A DNA stretch of 64,000 bases from Sinorhizobium arboris LMG 14919 (lineage in GTDB: Bacteria > Pseudomonadota > Alphaproteobacteria > Rhizobiales > Rhizobiaceae). Within the stretch, counting starts at the first letter, position 1. Every line of letters starts with the position of its first letter. The stretch covers positions 3,103,058-3,167,057 of the forward strand of contig NZ_ATYB01000014.1 of assembly GCF_000427465.1 (NCBI RefSeq). The letters run 5' to 3'. Positions 46,977 through 57,245 of this stretch are shown here, piece by piece. Under the pieces are notes generated by a model, which was not told the DNA's origin, searched no databases, and saw only the letters and a program-made list of their open reading frames with translations. The translations under genes and the position numbers were made by a program.

Positions 46977-47570
46977 CTAAACCCCGGCCTGCCAATCCTT
47001 CACCGCATCGAGCGGCCAGACGAGCATCAGCACGTTGAGCGTCAGGTTATCGCGCACCATGAGGCCGGTGAAGAGTTCGAGGACGACCGCAGTCGCGACC
47101 GTGAGGGCCACCGGCAGCCGCGAGGCGATGAGAAAGCCGACGGCCATGGCGAGCGTATCCATGGTCGAATTCAAGATGCTGTCGCCGAAGTAGTCGAGCG
47201 AGATCGTCGCGGCGCGGTACCGGTTGATGACGACAGGCGTGTTCTCGGCGATCTCCCAGGCGGACTCGATCGCGGTCGCGAGCAGCAGACGCGCGCTCCA
47301 GGGCTTGCCGCGCAGGAGAAGATGTCCGAGGCCGTAGAAGAGGAAACCGTGAATGATGTGGGACGGCGTGTACCAGTCGGAAAGGTGCTGGGAGTTGCCG
47401 CTGGATTTGACGACGCCTTCCCAGAGCTTGATGTAGCCGCATTCGCAGATCCATAGCCGCCCCATCAGATGCTGCACGAGGACCTGCAGTGCCATGACGC
47501 CGAGGCAGGCAAGCAGCCAGAGCGCCGCGCGCCGCCGTCGGTTGTCGTCGGAACCGGCCGCGATCGTCAC
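46977..47570 (-). CDS. DUF2585 (UPF0314) membrane protein
   Basis: The 197-residue membrane protein matches the DUF2585 family: [58 protein letters not shown] and [17 protein letters not shown]. The histidines and acidic residues between helices look like a metal or lipid site, but no function is known. GTG 47570 overlaps the stop of the upstream septation gene (47567), which supports this start and co-transcription. Confidence 0.9.
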   Translation of the reverse strand: MTIAAGSDDNRRRRAALWLLACLGVMALQVLVQHLMGRLWICECGYIKLWEGVVKSSGNSQHLSDWYTPSHIIHGFLFYGLGHLLLRGKPWSARLLLATAIESAWEIAENTPVVINRYRAATISLDYFGDSILNSTMDTLAMAVGFLIASRLPVALTVATAVVLELFTGLMVRDNLTLNVLMLVWPLDAVKDWQAGV

Positions 47571-48220
47571 TCCGCGCTTTCCTGCTCCAGCGAATGCTTC
47601 ATGATCAGCGGCATCTGGGCGAGCGTGAACAGGATGGTGATCGGCATGGTGCCCCAAACCTTGAAGGCAACCCAGAAATCGGTCGAGAAGGAGCGCCAGA
47701 TGATCTCGTTGAGCACGGCGAGGAACAGGAAGAACACGCCCCAGCGGATCGTCAGCTTACGCCACCCCTCCTCATCCAGCTTGAAGGCGGCGTGGAAAAC
47801 GTAGCCGAGCAGCGATTTGCCGAAGAGAAGCCCGCCGAGCAGGATCGCGCCGAAGAGCGTATTGACGATGGTCGGCTTCATCTTGATGAAGGTGTCGTTC
47901 TGCAGCCAGAGCGTCAGCGCACCGAAGACGAAGACGACGATGCCGGAGACGAGCGGCATCATCGGCAGTGTGCGCGTCATCACCCAGGAAACGACGAGGG
48001 CGGCCGCCGTTGCCGCCATGAAGAGGCCCGTGGCGATGAAAATCGGCCCACCGAGCTCGGCGAGAACCGGAAATCGGCCCGCCAGCCAATCACCGCGCGA
48101 ATTGGCGAAGAAGAAGACCATCAGGGGTCCGAGTTCCAGCACCAGCTTCAGGAGCGGGCTGACCTCTGTCTTCGGCTTGGCTGCCTCGATCGTCGACATG
48201 TGCGGATCCTGTTCTGTCAT
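47567..48220 (-). CDS. Inner-membrane septation protein A (YciB/IspZ)
   Basis: YciB-family proteins link division and cell-envelope synthesis. The 217-residue protein has five hydrophobic helices: [80 protein letters not shown] and [20 protein letters not shown]. The [13 protein letters not shown] segment is diagnostic. It lies downstream of ftsY, the SRP receptor gene, an order that recurs in alphaproteobacteria. Confidence 0.92.
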   Translation of the reverse strand: MTEQDPHMSTIEAAKPKTEVSPLLKLVLELGPLMVFFFANSRGDWLAGRFPVLAELGGPIFIATGLFMAATAAALVVSWVMTRTLPMMPLVSGIVVFVFGALTLWLQNDTFIKMKPTIVNTLFGAILLGGLLFGKSLLGYVFHAAFKLDEEGWRKLTIRWGVFFLFLAVLNEIIWRSFSTDFWVAFKVWGTMPITILFTLAQMPLIMKHSLEQESAE

Positions 48221-48298
48221 CTTCTGCCGCTCATAACATCAGGATTGCGGCAAAACCATATCAACCGCCCCGTACAGCCGCAAACCTCTTGTGTCTCG

Positions 48299-49810
48299 TC
48301 AAGGGCCTGCCACGCCGGCGATCGCCTCGGCGAAATCCTTTGCCTCGAATGGTTCGAGATCGTCGACGCCCTCGCCGATGCCGATGAAATAGACGGGCAG
48401 CTTGTGCTTGGCGGAGATCGCAACCAGGATGCCGCCGCGCGCCGTGCCGTCGAGCTTGGTCATGATCAGCCCGCTGACGCCTGCGACGTTGCGGAAGATT
48501 TCGACCTGCTGCAGGGCATTCTGTCCGGTCGTGGCGTCGAGCGTCTGCAGCACCGTATGCGGCGCGTCCGGATCGAGCTTGCCCAGAACGCGTACGATCT
48601 TTTCGAGTTCCGCCATCAGCTCGGCCTTGTTCTGCAACCGTCCGGCGGTGTCGATGATCAGCACGTCCGCTTTCCGCTCGCGGGCTCGCTGGAACGCCTC
48701 ATAGGCGAGCCCGGCCGCATCGGCACCGAGCTTCGAGGAGACGATTTCGGATTTCGTCCGTTCGGCCCAGATCTTCAACTGTTCGATGGCCGCGGCGCGG
48801 AAGGTGTCGCCGGCTGCCAGCATGACCTTGAGTCCCGCGCCGGAAAGTTTTGCCGCAAGCTTGCCGATCGTGGTGGTCTTGCCGGTTCCGTTGACGCCGA
48901 CGACCAGGATCACGTGCGGCTTATGGCTGAGATCGAGTTCGAGCGGCTTGGCGACCGGCGCCAGCACCTTGGTAATCTCGCCCGCCATGATGCGCGAGAC
49001 GTCCTCGCCGGACACATCCTTGCCATAACGCTCCGAGGCGAGCGTGTCGGTGATGCGCATCGCCGTCTCGACGCCGAGGTCCGCTTGGATCAGCAGGTCC
49101 TCGAGGTCCTGCAACGTCGCTTCGTCGAGCTTGCGTTTGGTGAAGAGGCTGGCGATCTGGCCTGTGAGCTGCGAAGAGGTGCGCGCAAGGCCCAGGCGAA
49201 GGCGCTGGTACCAGTTGGGCTTGGCCTGCGGGGCGGGCTCTTCTTCCCTGGAGCGCCTGTCGGTGGCGGCGAAACCTTTGGGAAGGCTCGGTGTGGGGGG
49301 CCCGCTCCCGATACCGGCGTCAGCATCTGACGAGACTTCGATGTCACCTGTGCGAACTTCCGCTTCCCCGGCACCGGTCCGGTCGTCTTCAGCGGTTGCC
49401 TCGGTCTCCCGATGATCTCCCTCCTTGGGGGGGAGATGTTCCGGAGCGACAGAGGGGGGTGTCCCGGCTTCTGACCCGTCGTTTGCGGGTTCCGAGGGAG
49501 GAGACTCACCCTCCGCCCCCTTGCCGGGCATCTCGCCCGCAAGGGGGGGAATCGGAGGAGGCACGCTCCCCTCCTCCAGCGGTGGAGCGTCTGCGGCCGG
49601 CGTCGGACCTTTCGAGGCTCCTTCATCTTCAGCCGCAGGTACGGCTGGCTCGATCTCCGCATCATCTCCCCTCTCGTGGGGGAGGAGATCCAAAGGGACA
49701 GGAGTGGATAGGGCCTCGTCGGAAGCCGGCGTCTCCGGCGGCGGCGCGGGTTTCTCTTCGACGGCGTCCTTGCCGAAGGAGAAGATCTTCTTGATGAAAC
49801 CAATCGCCAT
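48299..49810 (-). CDS. ftsY: Signal recognition particle receptor FtsY
   Basis: FtsY is the membrane-associated SRP receptor GTPase that docks Ffh-ribosome complexes. The NG domain (about residues 200-503) has the four-helix N part, the P-loop VVGVNGTGKTTTIGKLAAKL, ADTFRAAAIEQL, DTAGRLQNKAEL, TKLDGTARGG and the C-terminal GEGVDDLEPFEAKDFAEAI. The first ~190 residues form an acidic Pro/Glu-rich A region, longer than the compact versions. Three DNA repeats in this part look like mosaic intergenic elements read in frame. It is followed by the septation gene and preceded by mtaB. Its partner ffh is at 53530. Confidence 0.97.
   Translation of the reverse strand: MAIGFIKKIFSFGKDAVEEKPAPPPETPASDEALSTPVPLDLLPHERGDDAEIEPAVPAAEDEGASKGPTPAADAPPLEEGSVPPPIPPLAGEMPGKGAEGESPPSEPANDGSEAGTPPSVAPEHLPPKEGDHRETEATAEDDRTGAGEAEVRTGDIEVSSDADAGIGSGPPTPSLPKGFAATDRRSREEEPAPQAKPNWYQRLRLGLARTSSQLTGQIASLFTKRKLDEATLQDLEDLLIQADLGVETAMRITDTLASERYGKDVSGEDVSRIMAGEITKVLAPVAKPLELDLSHKPHVILVVGVNGTGKTTTIGKLAAKLSGAGLKVMLAAGDTFRAAAIEQLKIWAERTKSEIVSSKLGADAAGLAYEAFQRARERKADVLIIDTAGRLQNKAELMAELEKIVRVLGKLDPDAPHTVLQTLDATTGQNALQQVEIFRNVAGVSGLIMTKLDGTARGGILVAISAKHKLPVYFIGIGEGVDDLEPFEAKDFAEAIAGVAGP
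49414..49705. repeat. Three mosaic-type repeats inside the ftsY A-region
   Basis: Related blocks of about 47 bp occur at 49414-49460 and 49659-49705 in one orientation and at 49505-49553 in the other. The common core is (C)ATCTCCC..CTT/CGTGGGGG.GAGAT followed by CCGGA-type sequence and a G-run. In the FtsY frame they encode HLPPKEGDHRE, IPPLAGEMPGKG and LLPHERGDDAE. Each spans a short palindrome. Confidence 0.65.
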
Positions 49811-49824
49811 GGGAATGTCCGCTA

Positions 49825-51099
49825 TCAGGCCGCAGCCATCTGTTTGCGCTCGATCGTCAGATGCTTGCCATTATGGCCGGCGATTTCGACCGCGACGAGC
49901 GATCGCGGTTCGAGGCCGGCCGCATCGACGAGCGTGAAGTTTTCCGTGTGCGCCAGGCCGTTCATCTCCACCAGGACCGTCTGACTGCTGCCGATCATGC
50001 GGTCGAGATGGGCGGCATGGAGTTCCGCCCCCTTTGCACGCAACCGTGCGGCCCGCTGCTTGACGAGGGCTCGGTCGAGCTGCGGCATGCGGGCCGCCGG
50101 CGTGCCGGGGCGCGGGCTATAGGGGAAAACGTGGAGATGGGCGATTCCGCAATCCTCGGCAAGCGCGAGGGAATTCTCGAACATCGGCTCGGTCTCCGTC
50201 GGAAAGCCGGCGATCATGTCGGCGCCGAAACTGATCTCGGGCCTTAAGGCGCGAAGCTCGGCGCAGAAGGCGCGCGCATCGGCGCTCGAATGCCGCCGCT
50301 TCATGCGCTTCAGGATCAGATCGTCGCCATGCTGCAAGGAGAGATGCAGATGCGGCATGAAACGCGGCTCGCCGGCGACGAGATCGAGGAGGTGTCTGTC
50401 CGCCTCAATGCTGTCGATGGAGGAGAGCCGCAGGCGGAGGATTTCAGGTACCTGTTTCAGCAGGCTTTTCGCAAGAAGCCCGAGGGTAGGCGTTCCGGGA
50501 AGGTCGGCGCCGTAGCTCGTGGCGTCGACGCCGGTCAGAACGATCTCGCGATATCCGCTCTCGACAAGACGTCTCGCCTGGTCGACGACGGCGCCCATCG
50601 GCACGGAGCGTGAATTGCCGCGGCCATAGGGAATGACGCAGAAGGTGCAGCGGTGGTCGCATCCGTTCTGCACCTGGATGAAGGCACGCACGTGCCCGTC
50701 GATGTGCTTCACCATCTGCGGCGCGGTGGCGCGCACGCTCATGATGTCGTTGACGCGGAGCTTCTCCTCGGCCGAGACGCCGAAGTCCGGCAGCGAGCGA
50801 TAGGAAGCGCTCGCGAGCTTCTCCTCATTGCCGAGCACCGCGTCCACCTCCGCCATTTCGGCGAAGGTTTCCTTCTCGGTCTGGGCGGCGCAGCCGGTGA
50901 CGATGATACGGGCGTGCGGATTGTCGCGCCGCGCGCGGCGGATCGCCTGCCGCGCCTGGCGCACGGCCTCGGCGGTGACGGCGCAGGTGTTGACGAGAAC
51001 GGCGTTGTTCAGCCCCGCCTTCTCGGCTTCCGCCCGCATCACTTCCGATTCATAGGTGTTGAGGCGGCAGCCGAAGGTTATGACTTCGATGCCGCTCAA
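49825..51099 (-). CDS. mtaB: tRNA t6A37 methylthiotransferase MtaB
   Basis: This radical-SAM methylthiotransferase converts t6A37 to ms2t6A37 in tRNAs reading ANN codons. The 424-residue protein has the UPF0004 domain ([44 protein letters not shown]) with the second cluster cysteines. The radical-SAM motif is in [20 protein letters not shown]. Near the end is a TRAM-like region with [18 protein letters not shown]. It overlaps the dapF stop by four bases, so dapF and mtaB form one unit. Confidence 0.95.
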   Translation of the reverse strand: MSGIEVITFGCRLNTYESEVMRAEAEKAGLNNAVLVNTCAVTAEAVRQARQAIRRARRDNPHARIIVTGCAAQTEKETFAEMAEVDAVLGNEEKLASASYRSLPDFGVSAEEKLRVNDIMSVRATAPQMVKHIDGHVRAFIQVQNGCDHRCTFCVIPYGRGNSRSVPMGAVVDQARRLVESGYREIVLTGVDATSYGADLPGTPTLGLLAKSLLKQVPEILRLRLSSIDSIEADRHLLDLVAGEPRFMPHLHLSLQHGDDLILKRMKRRHSSADARAFCAELRALRPEISFGADMIAGFPTETEPMFENSLALAEDCGIAHLHVFPYSPRPGTPAARMPQLDRALVKQRAARLRAKGAELHAAHLDRMIGSSQTVLVEMNGLAHTENFTLVDAAGLEPRSLVAVEIAGHNGKHLTIERKQMAAA

Positions 51100-52001
51100 A
51101 GGGCTCGTGCTCCGTTATCGCCTCTCTCCGGCTCGGTGCGTGCAAAGACGCCGGTGGCAGGATCGAGGGTGCCGGCCCATTCCCATTCGGCCGGTCCGGT
51201 CATAATGACGTGGTCGTCGCGCTCGCGCCATTCGATCCTGAGCGGACCGCCCGGCACGTTCACGGTGACTATCCGCTCCGTCCGGCCGGTTCTCGCGCCG
51301 CTGACGGCGGCGGCGCAGGCGGCCGAACCGCAGGCAAGCGTCAGGCCGGCGCCGCGCTCCCAGGTCCGGAGGTCCATCTCCTGGCGGGAGCGGACGCGAG
51401 CAATCGAGATATTGGCGCGCTCTGGGAAGAGCGGATGATTTTCGAGGAGTGGCCCGAACCGATCGAGCTCATAACTCCACACGTCATTCTCGACCCAGAA
51501 GATCGCATGCGGATTGCCCATGGAGGCGACGGAGGGGGAATGCAGCACGGGCGCATCGACCGGCCCGATCTGCAGCTCGATGCGTCGCGTGTCGTGGAAT
51601 TCCTCGGCAAGCGGGATCTCGTCCCAGCCGAAACGGGGCTTTCCCATGTCGACCGAGATCGTGCCGTCCTCGTGTTCCTGCGCCGCCAGGAGGCCCGCGA
51701 CCGTATGGAAGAGGAAGGCCTTCTTGCCGGTCTCGGCCGCAAGTGCCTGGACGACGCATCGGGTGCCGTTACCGCAGGCCTGGGCCATGGACCCGTCGGA
51801 ATTGACGATGTCGATCCAGGCATCGGTGCCGGCGGCCTTCGGATCATGGATCGCCATGATCTGGTCGAACTCGGTCGCCGGGTCGGCATTGAGCGCGATC
51901 GCGGCCTGAGGCGTCACACGGTCCTTGCGGCCGCGCATGTCGACCACCAGGATCTTGTTTCCAAGCCCGTTCATCCGGGCAAATTGCACCTGATCGGCCA
52001 T
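51096..52001 (-). CDS. dapF: Diaminopimelate epimerase
   Basis: DapF converts LL- to meso-diaminopimelate for lysine and peptidoglycan. The 301-residue protein starts [20 protein letters not shown]. The two catalytic cysteines are in [10 protein letters not shown] and [22 protein letters not shown] and the [21 protein letters not shown] segment are also typical. The start at 52001 is preferred to 52016 because it matches family N-termini. It is the first gene of the dapF-mtaB unit. Confidence 0.96.
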   Translation of the reverse strand: MADQVQFARMNGLGNKILVVDMRGRKDRVTPQAAIALNADPATEFDQIMAIHDPKAAGTDAWIDIVNSDGSMAQACGNGTRCVVQALAAETGKKAFLFHTVAGLLAAQEHEDGTISVDMGKPRFGWDEIPLAEEFHDTRRIELQIGPVDAPVLHSPSVASMGNPHAIFWVENDVWSYELDRFGPLLENHPLFPERANISIARVRSRQEMDLRTWERGAGLTLACGSAACAAAVSGARTGRTERIVTVNVPGGPLRIEWRERDDHVIMTGPAEWEWAGTLDPATGVFARTEPERGDNGARAL

Positions 52002-52094
52002 ATCGCGATCGTCCAAACCTTGCCCCCGGATCCGGAGGCGCTCTTCATTCGGGCTGTATATGGCGGAAAAGGCCGGAAATTACCAGTGCCTGCG

Positions 52095-53108
52095 TCATTC
52101 CCCTTCGGGGGACGCGAGAGGAACATCGAAGACTTCTCCCGGCCGGAGCGCCCTGAACCGGTTCCGCTCGATGCCGGCCTTGTCGAGCGCGGTCTCGAGC
52201 GCCCGGAGGGGTTCCTCGATCCCTTCGTTCGTTAGCCGGAATGTACCCCAGTGGTGCCCTGCCACATGTTCGGCGCCGCAGGCGACCATACCCATGACCG
52301 CCTCTTCCGGATTCTGGTGCTGAGATGCCATGAACCAGCGGGGCTCGTAACTGCCGAAGGGCAGATTGGCGAGGCGGAAGCACCCGTGCTTTTCGCGCGC
52401 CGCACGATAATTGATGCCATCGTGGAAGCCTGTGTCGCCGACATGATAGATTTTGCCGGCCGGCGTCTCGATGACGAAGGCGGCCCAGAGCGCCATGCGC
52501 CGGTCGCGCGAACGGCGGGCGGACCAATGATGGCAAGGCTCCGCATGCACGGCGGCGCCTTCCAGTTCGACCCGATCGCCCCAATCGACGACGAGAATCT
52601 CCGCTCTCGGCATCGCACGGCGAATGATCGCGTCGTTGCCCAGCGGAGTCACGATCTGCGGCGCATGCTCGGCGTGAAGCGCACTCAGCGTGTCGAGGTC
52701 GAGATGGTCGTAGTGGTTGTGAGTGACGAGCACGAGATCGATCGGCGGCAGATCGTCCATGAGCACGCCCGGCGCGTTGCGACGGCGAGGGCCGGCAAAG
52801 GCGAGGGGGCTTGCGCGTTGCGACCAGACCGGATCGGTCAGGATGTTGAGGCCCGCGACCTGGATCAAGAGGGTCGCATGGCCGATCATGGTCACGCGCA
52901 GCTGCTCCCCGTCGACGCCGAGGACGGGCTTCGCCTGCAGGAACGGGCTGTCGTAGCGGGCCGGCCACCGCACCCGTCCGCCGCCGAACTGCCACCGCAG
53001 GAGGTCGGCGAAGCCGCGCGGCGCCGTACCGCCCGGATTATAGAAGCGGACGCCGTCGAAATGGTCCGAAACGGGCCCGTTGTAATAGGGATTGCCGCTG
53101 TTCTTCAT
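52095..53108 (-). CDS. MBL-fold metallo-hydrolase (NAPE-PLD/UlaG-like)
   Basis: This is a metallo-beta-lactamase-fold hydrolase of 337 residues. The metal site is in LVTHNHYDHLDLDTL, with further histidines in AEPCHHWSARRSRDRR, VGDTGFHDGI and AGHHWGTF. The N-terminal part (FADLLRWQFGGGRVRWPARY) and VTMIGHATLLIQVAGLNILT are typical of the family that includes N-acyl-phosphatidylethanolamine phospholipase D-like enzymes. The true substrate is unknown. It is a single gene on the minus strand. Confidence 0.9.
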   Translation of the reverse strand: MKNSGNPYYNGPVSDHFDGVRFYNPGGTAPRGFADLLRWQFGGGRVRWPARYDSPFLQAKPVLGVDGEQLRVTMIGHATLLIQVAGLNILTDPVWSQRASPLAFAGPRRRNAPGVLMDDLPPIDLVLVTHNHYDHLDLDTLSALHAEHAPQIVTPLGNDAIIRRAMPRAEILVVDWGDRVELEGAAVHAEPCHHWSARRSRDRRMALWAAFVIETPAGKIYHVGDTGFHDGINYRAAREKHGCFRLANLPFGSYEPRWFMASQHQNPEEAVMGMVACGAEHVAGHHWGTFRLTNEGIEEPLRALETALDKAGIERNRFRALRPGEVFDVPLASPEGE

Positions 53109-53529
53109 CGCTGCCTCTGTCGAGGAATTCCTGAAGCAGAGATAGGCGCCTTTGGCGGCCGATCACAGGCCTCGGACGGGAACGGTCGATATTTCCTGAT
53201 GATGCGATATTTTCCCGAACATGCGACCGGCAGAATGGATGACCGGCTCGTGCGGGTGAGGCACAGGCGAGCCGCGGCGTCAGCGTTCCGCGGTCGATCC
53301 TTGACTTTTCATTCGGTTTCCTGTTTATCGCGGCGAATTCCTTCGCAAGTGATGACTTCCGAAGCCACCGACCGGGCCCCGCACAGGTATAAAGAGCGCC
53401 CGGAGGTCAACATCCGACAGCGCGTTGCGCCCTCGGGTGGTTTTTGGCTTTGCGCCTTGTTTTCCGCGCGAAGGAACCCACGTTTCCGGACGAGTTCCGT
53501 CGCAATCCGGAGACAAGAAGGAAGAGAAT
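53109..53529. other. Divergent intergenic region upstream of ffh
   Basis: This 421-bp gap between the MBL gene and ffh contains no ORF that I accept and should carry the two divergent promoters. The ffh ribosome site GAAGGAAGAGAAT lies at its end. I saw no SRP RNA or other structured RNA here. Confidence 0.5.
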
Positions 53530-55071
53530 ATGTTCGAGAGCCTCCAGGACCGTCTTGGTTCCATATTGAATGGACTGACCGGCCGCGGCGCCCTGTCGGA
53601 AGCCGATGTTTCCGCAGCGCTTCGGGAGGTTCGCCGTGCGCTGCTCGAAGCGGATGTCGCGCTCGACGTGGTGCGGTCCTTCACGGAGAAGGTTCGCGAG
53701 AAAGCGGTCGGCGCCGAAATCGTAAAGTCGATCAAGCCCGGCCAGATGGTCGTCAAGATCGTTCATGACGAACTCGTGGCGATGCTCGGTTCCGAGGGCG
53801 TCACGATCGACCTCAATGCAGCGGCTCCCGTCGTCATCATGATGGTCGGCCTGCAGGGCTCGGGCAAGACGACGACGACGGGCAAGATCGCGAAGCGGCT
53901 GACCGCGCGGGACAAGAAGAAGGTCCTGATGGCCTCGCTCGACACCCGCCGCCCGGCCGCCCAGGAACAGCTGCGCCAGCTCGGCGTGCAGACCGGCGTC
54001 GACACGCTGCCGATCATCGCCGGCCAATCGCCGACCGATATCGCGGCGCGCGCCGTGCAGGCGGCCAAGCTCGGCGGCCACGACATCGTCATCCTCGATA
54101 CCGCCGGGCGCACCCATATCGACGAGCCGCTGATGATCGAGATGGCGGAGATCAAGCGGAAGTCCAACCCGCATGAGATCCTGCTCGTTGCCGATGCGCT
54201 GACCGGTCAGGACGCGGTCAATCTTGCCCGCAATTTCGACGAACGCGTCGGCATTACCGGTCTGGTGCTCACCCGGATGGACGGCGACGGCCGCGGCGGT
54301 GCAGCGCTCTCCATGCGCGCCGTCACCGGCAAGCCGGTCAAGCTCATCGGCGTCGGCGAGAAGATGGACGAACTGGAGGAGTTCCATCCCCGCCGCGTCG
54401 CCGACCGCATCCTCGGCATGGGCGACATCGTCTCGCTCGTCGAGAAGGCGGCGGAGAATATCGACGCCGAAAAGGCGGCCGCCATGGCCGCCAAGATGGC
54501 CAAGGGCAAGTTCGACCTCAACGACCTTGCCGATCAGCTGCAGCAAATGCAGAAGATGGGCGGCATGGGCGGTATCATGGGGCTGATGCCCGGCATGGCC
54601 GGCATGAAGGACAAGATGTCCGCCGCCGGATTGGACGACTCGCTCTTCAGGCGTCAGCTCGCCATCATCTCGTCCATGACGAAGGCAGAACGCGCCAATC
54701 CGGATATGCTGAAGCATTCGCGCAAGAAGCGCATTGCTGCGGGTTCCGGCACCGACGCCTCCGACATCAACAAGCTTCTGAAGATGCACCGCCAGATGGC
54801 GGACATGATGAAGATGATGGGCGGTAAAGGCAAAGGCGGCATGATGAAACAGATGATGGGCGGACTCGCCGGCAAGATGGGGCTTGGGGGGCTAAGCGGC
54901 GGCATGCCGGACCTTTCGAAGATGGACCCGAAACAGCTGGAAGCCCTGCAGAAGCAGGCCGGTCTCGGCCCGGGCGGCATGCCCGGTCAGGGCTTGCCGG
55001 GCCTGGGCGGCGCCAAGCTGCCGGGTCTCGGCGGTTTCCCCGGCCTGCCCGGTCTGCCGAAGAAGAAGTGA
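53530..55071 (+). CDS. ffh: Signal recognition particle protein Ffh
   Basis: This is the SRP54 GTPase that binds signal sequences and SRP RNA. The 513-residue protein starts MFESLQDRLGSILNGLTGRG. The NG domain (1 to about 295) has GLQGSGKTTTTGKIAKRL, DTRRPAAQEQLRQL, DTAGRTHIDEPL and TRMDGDGRGGAALS. The M domain follows with Met-rich helices (QQMQKMGGMGGIMGLMPGMA) and the RNA-binding SGTDASDINKLLKMHRQM. The last ~60 residues are a Gly/Met/Leu/Pro-rich tail. It is the first gene of the ribosomal cluster. Confidence 0.97.
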   Translation: MFESLQDRLGSILNGLTGRGALSEADVSAALREVRRALLEADVALDVVRSFTEKVREKAVGAEIVKSIKPGQMVVKIVHDELVAMLGSEGVTIDLNAAAPVVIMMVGLQGSGKTTTTGKIAKRLTARDKKKVLMASLDTRRPAAQEQLRQLGVQTGVDTLPIIAGQSPTDIAARAVQAAKLGGHDIVILDTAGRTHIDEPLMIEMAEIKRKSNPHEILLVADALTGQDAVNLARNFDERVGITGLVLTRMDGDGRGGAALSMRAVTGKPVKLIGVGEKMDELEEFHPRRVADRILGMGDIVSLVEKAAENIDAEKAAAMAAKMAKGKFDLNDLADQLQQMQKMGGMGGIMGLMPGMAGMKDKMSAAGLDDSLFRRQLAIISSMTKAERANPDMLKHSRKKRIAAGSGTDASDINKLLKMHRQMADMMKMMGGKGKGGMMKQMMGGLAGKMGLGGLSGGMPDLSKMDPKQLEALQKQAGLGPGGMPGQGLPGLGGAKLPGLGGFPGLPGLPKKK

Positions 55072-55083
55072 GGATCGCTACGA

Positions 55084-55419
55084 ATGCTTGATCCCGAGAT
55101 CAAAGAGGAATTGGCGAGCTACCGGCAGTCGATCGACAATATCGATGCCGCACTCGTCCACATGCTGGCCGAACGCTTCCGCTGCACCAAGGCGGTTGGC
55201 GTGCTCAAGGCCAAGCACCAGCTGCCGCCGGCCGACCCGGCGCGCGAAGAATACCAGATCGAACGCCTTCGGAATCTCGCCAAGGACGCCAATCTGGACC
55301 CGGATTTCGCCGAGAAGTTCCTGAACTTCATCATCAAGGAAGTCATCCGGCATCATGAAGCCATCGCCGCCGATCGCTCGCATCCCGCGGGCAGCGCCGG
55401 CACCACCCATTCCGCTTGA
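55084..55419 (+). CDS. Chorismate mutase (AroQ fold)
   Basis: This small all-helical enzyme of 111 residues converts chorismate to prephenate in Phe/Tyr synthesis. It shows the AroQ pattern: LASYRQSIDNIDAALVHMLA with the active-site Arg, ERFRCTKAVGVLKAKHQLPP with Lys, then a second helix pair AEKFLNFIIKEVIRHHE. The start MLDPEIKEEL lies 12 bases after the ffh stop. The gene between ffh and rpsP is a usual arrangement in rhizobia. The enzyme is free, not fused to a dehydratase. Confidence 0.93.
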   Translation: MLDPEIKEELASYRQSIDNIDAALVHMLAERFRCTKAVGVLKAKHQLPPADPAREEYQIERLRNLAKDANLDPDFAEKFLNFIIKEVIRHHEAIAADRSHPAGSAGTTHSA

Positions 55420-55458
55420 ACCACAAGCGGTCAAGAAAGCCTGCAAGGAGTAATTGAA

Positions 55459-55833
55459 ATGGCACTGAAAATTCGTCTCGCCCGTGGCGGTTCCAAGAAG
55501 CGCCCCTATTACCAGATCGTCGTTGCCGACGCGCGCAGCCCGCGTGACGGCCGCTTCCTCGAAAAGCTCGGCTCCTGGAATCCGATGCTCGCCAAGGATG
55601 ACGAAAAGCGCGTCGAGCTGAACGCCGAGCGCGTTCAGCACTGGATCGGTCAGGGCGCTCAGCCGACCGATCGCGTTCTGCGCTTCCTCGACCAGGCCGG
55701 CCTTGCCAAGCGTCCGGCCCGCAACAACCCGACCAAGGCGCAGCCCGGCAAGAAGGCGCAGGAGCGTGCCGCTGAAGCCAAGCAGAAGGCCGAGGAAGCC
55801 GCCGCTGCAGCTTCGGAAGCTGCCGCGGAATAA
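55459..55833 (+). CDS. rpsP: 30S ribosomal protein S16
   Basis: The S16 core is [20 protein letters not shown], then [40 protein letters not shown] and [11 protein letters not shown]. The 124-residue protein has the longer alphaproteobacterial tail, an Ala/Lys/Glu-rich helix after residue 95. A GGAG ribosome site precedes the ATG. An intrinsic terminator follows, so part of the transcripts should end here before rimM. Confidence 0.98.
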   Translation: MALKIRLARGGSKKRPYYQIVVADARSPRDGRFLEKLGSWNPMLAKDDEKRVELNAERVQHWIGQGAQPTDRVLRFLDQAGLAKRPARNNPTKAQPGKKAQERAAEAKQKAEEAAAAASEAAAE

Positions 55834-55856
55834 TCTCCGACGGAGTGGTACTGAAG

Positions 55857-55885
55857 ACGGGCGGCATTTCCATGCTGCCCGTTTT
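55857..55885 (+). terminator. Intrinsic terminator between rpsP and rimM
   Basis: ACGGGCGGCAT pairs with ATGCTGCCCGT (one G-T pair) around a TTCC loop, followed by TTTT. It may reduce transcription into rimM-trmD. Confidence 0.75.
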
Positions 55886-55963
55886 GCTTTATGTGCACCG
55901 GCAAATCGCATGTTCTCATCCCGACGAGATCAGCAACATGCAGCAACTTCACCCTGGGTGCCG

Positions 55964-56530
55964 ATGATGACACAGCTGAAGAACCCTGTCCTGATGGCGA
56001 CGATCGGCGCGGCGCAAGGTCTGCGCGGCGAGGTGCGGGTAAAGTCCTTTACCGACGATCCGGCCGCGCTCGGCGACTACGGCAATCTCTACAGCGAGGA
56101 CGGCCGAGTCTTCGAGGTGCTCGAAATCCGCGAGGCCAAGAACGTGGTCGTCGTGCGGTTCCGGGGGATCAACGACCGGACGGCGGCCGAGGCGCTCAAC
56201 GGTCTCGAGCTTTTCATCGAGCGCGACAATCTCCCCGACGACGATCTCGACGAGGACGAGTTCTTCTACGCCGATCTCGAGGGGCTCGAAGCGGTCGACC
56301 GCGCCGGCAAGAGCTATGGTTCGGTGACCGGCGTCTTCGACTTCGGCGCCGGCGACCTCCTGGAACTGAAGGGACCCGGCCTCAGGCCGGTGCTGATTCC
56401 CTTCACCGAATGGTCGGTGCTCGAGATCGACCTCGAAGCGGGCAAGCTCGTCATCGATCCGACAGCCGCCGGACTCGTCGACGACGAGAAAAGCGGCCCC
56501 GGCAAGCCCTTTCCGACCAAGCGCAAGTGA
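55964..56530 (+). CDS. rimM: Ribosome maturation factor RimM
   Basis: RimM assists 30S assembly by binding S19. The 188-residue protein starts [20 protein letters not shown] (ATG 55964 or 55967). The N-terminal barrel has [15 protein letters not shown] and [20 protein letters not shown]; the PRC-barrel part has [19 protein letters not shown] and the conserved VLIPFTEW. Frames that extend far upstream over the rpsP tail are not coding. It lies 10 bases from trmD, its usual partner. Confidence 0.96.
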   Translation: MMTQLKNPVLMATIGAAQGLRGEVRVKSFTDDPAALGDYGNLYSEDGRVFEVLEIREAKNVVVVRFRGINDRTAAEALNGLELFIERDNLPDDDLDEDEFFYADLEGLEAVDRAGKSYGSVTGVFDFGAGDLLELKGPGLRPVLIPFTEWSVLEIDLEAGKLVIDPTAAGLVDDEKSGPGKPFPTKRK

Positions 56531-56540
56531 GCCCGCGGTC

Positions 56541-57245
56541 ATGCCCTTTCGTGCCACTGTCCTGACGCTCTATCCGGAGATGTTCCCGGGGCATCTCGGC
56601 CTTTCGCTCGCCGGAAAGGCGTTGGAGCGCGGAGACTGGTCGATCGAGGCCGTGCAGATTCGCGACTTTGCCGGGGACAAGCACCGCACGGTCGACGATA
56701 CGCCGGCGGGCGGCGGCGCCGGAATGGTATTGAAGCCGGACATTCTTGCCCGCGCCATCGATCACGTCGCCTCAAACGACGAGCGGCCGCGGCTTCTGAT
56801 GAGCCCGCGCGGTCGGCCGCTGACGCAGGAACGGGTGCGGGCGCTGGCGGACGGTCCCGGCGCAGTCATCGTCTGCGGCCGTTTCGAGGGCGTCGACCAG
56901 CGGGTGATCGACACGCGTGAGCTCGAGGAAGTCTCCATCGGCGACTACATCCTCTCCGGCGGAGAGCCGGCAGCGCTCGTTCTGCTCGACGCGGTGGTGC
57001 GTATTCTGCCCGGCGTCATGGGCAATCAGCTTTCGGGCGTCCATGAAAGTTTCGAGGGAGGGCTCCTCGAGCATCCCCACTACACGCGTCCGCAGGTCTT
57101 CGAAGGTCACGAAATACCGGCCGTCCTCACCTCCGGCAACCACGCGGCCATTGCGCAATGGCGGGAAGCGGCGGCACGCCGGCTGACGGCGGAACGCCGG
57201 CCGGATCTTCTGGAGCGTGATCCGGCTCAGCCCGTGAAGAAATAA
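56541..57245 (+). CDS. trmD: tRNA (guanine-N1)-methyltransferase TrmD
   Basis: TrmD methylates G37 of tRNA to prevent +1 frameshifting. The 234-residue protein has the knotted SPOUT core: [58 protein letters not shown], the knot [20 protein letters not shown] and the C-terminal [14 protein letters not shown]. Its 3' end overlaps the convergent TauE/SafE gene by 19 bases. Confidence 0.97.
   Translation: MPFRATVLTLYPEMFPGHLGLSLAGKALERGDWSIEAVQIRDFAGDKHRTVDDTPAGGGAGMVLKPDILARAIDHVASNDERPRLLMSPRGRPLTQERVRALADGPGAVIVCGRFEGVDQRVIDTRELEEVSIGDYILSGGEPAALVLLDAVVRILPGVMGNQLSGVHESFEGGLLEHPHYTRPQVFEGHEIPAVLTSGNHAAIAQWREAAARRLTAERRPDLLERDPAQPVKK

Noticed and set aside
49825..51099. MiaB instead of MtaB for the methylthiotransferase
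   Set aside because: The N-terminus ([11 protein letters not shown]) and length of 424 residues fit MtaB; MiaB has a different start and is longer.
53109..53529. SRP RNA or other structured RNA upstream of ffh
   Set aside because: No SRP Alu/S-domain motif (GGTGC...GGAAGCAGCCA type) was seen.
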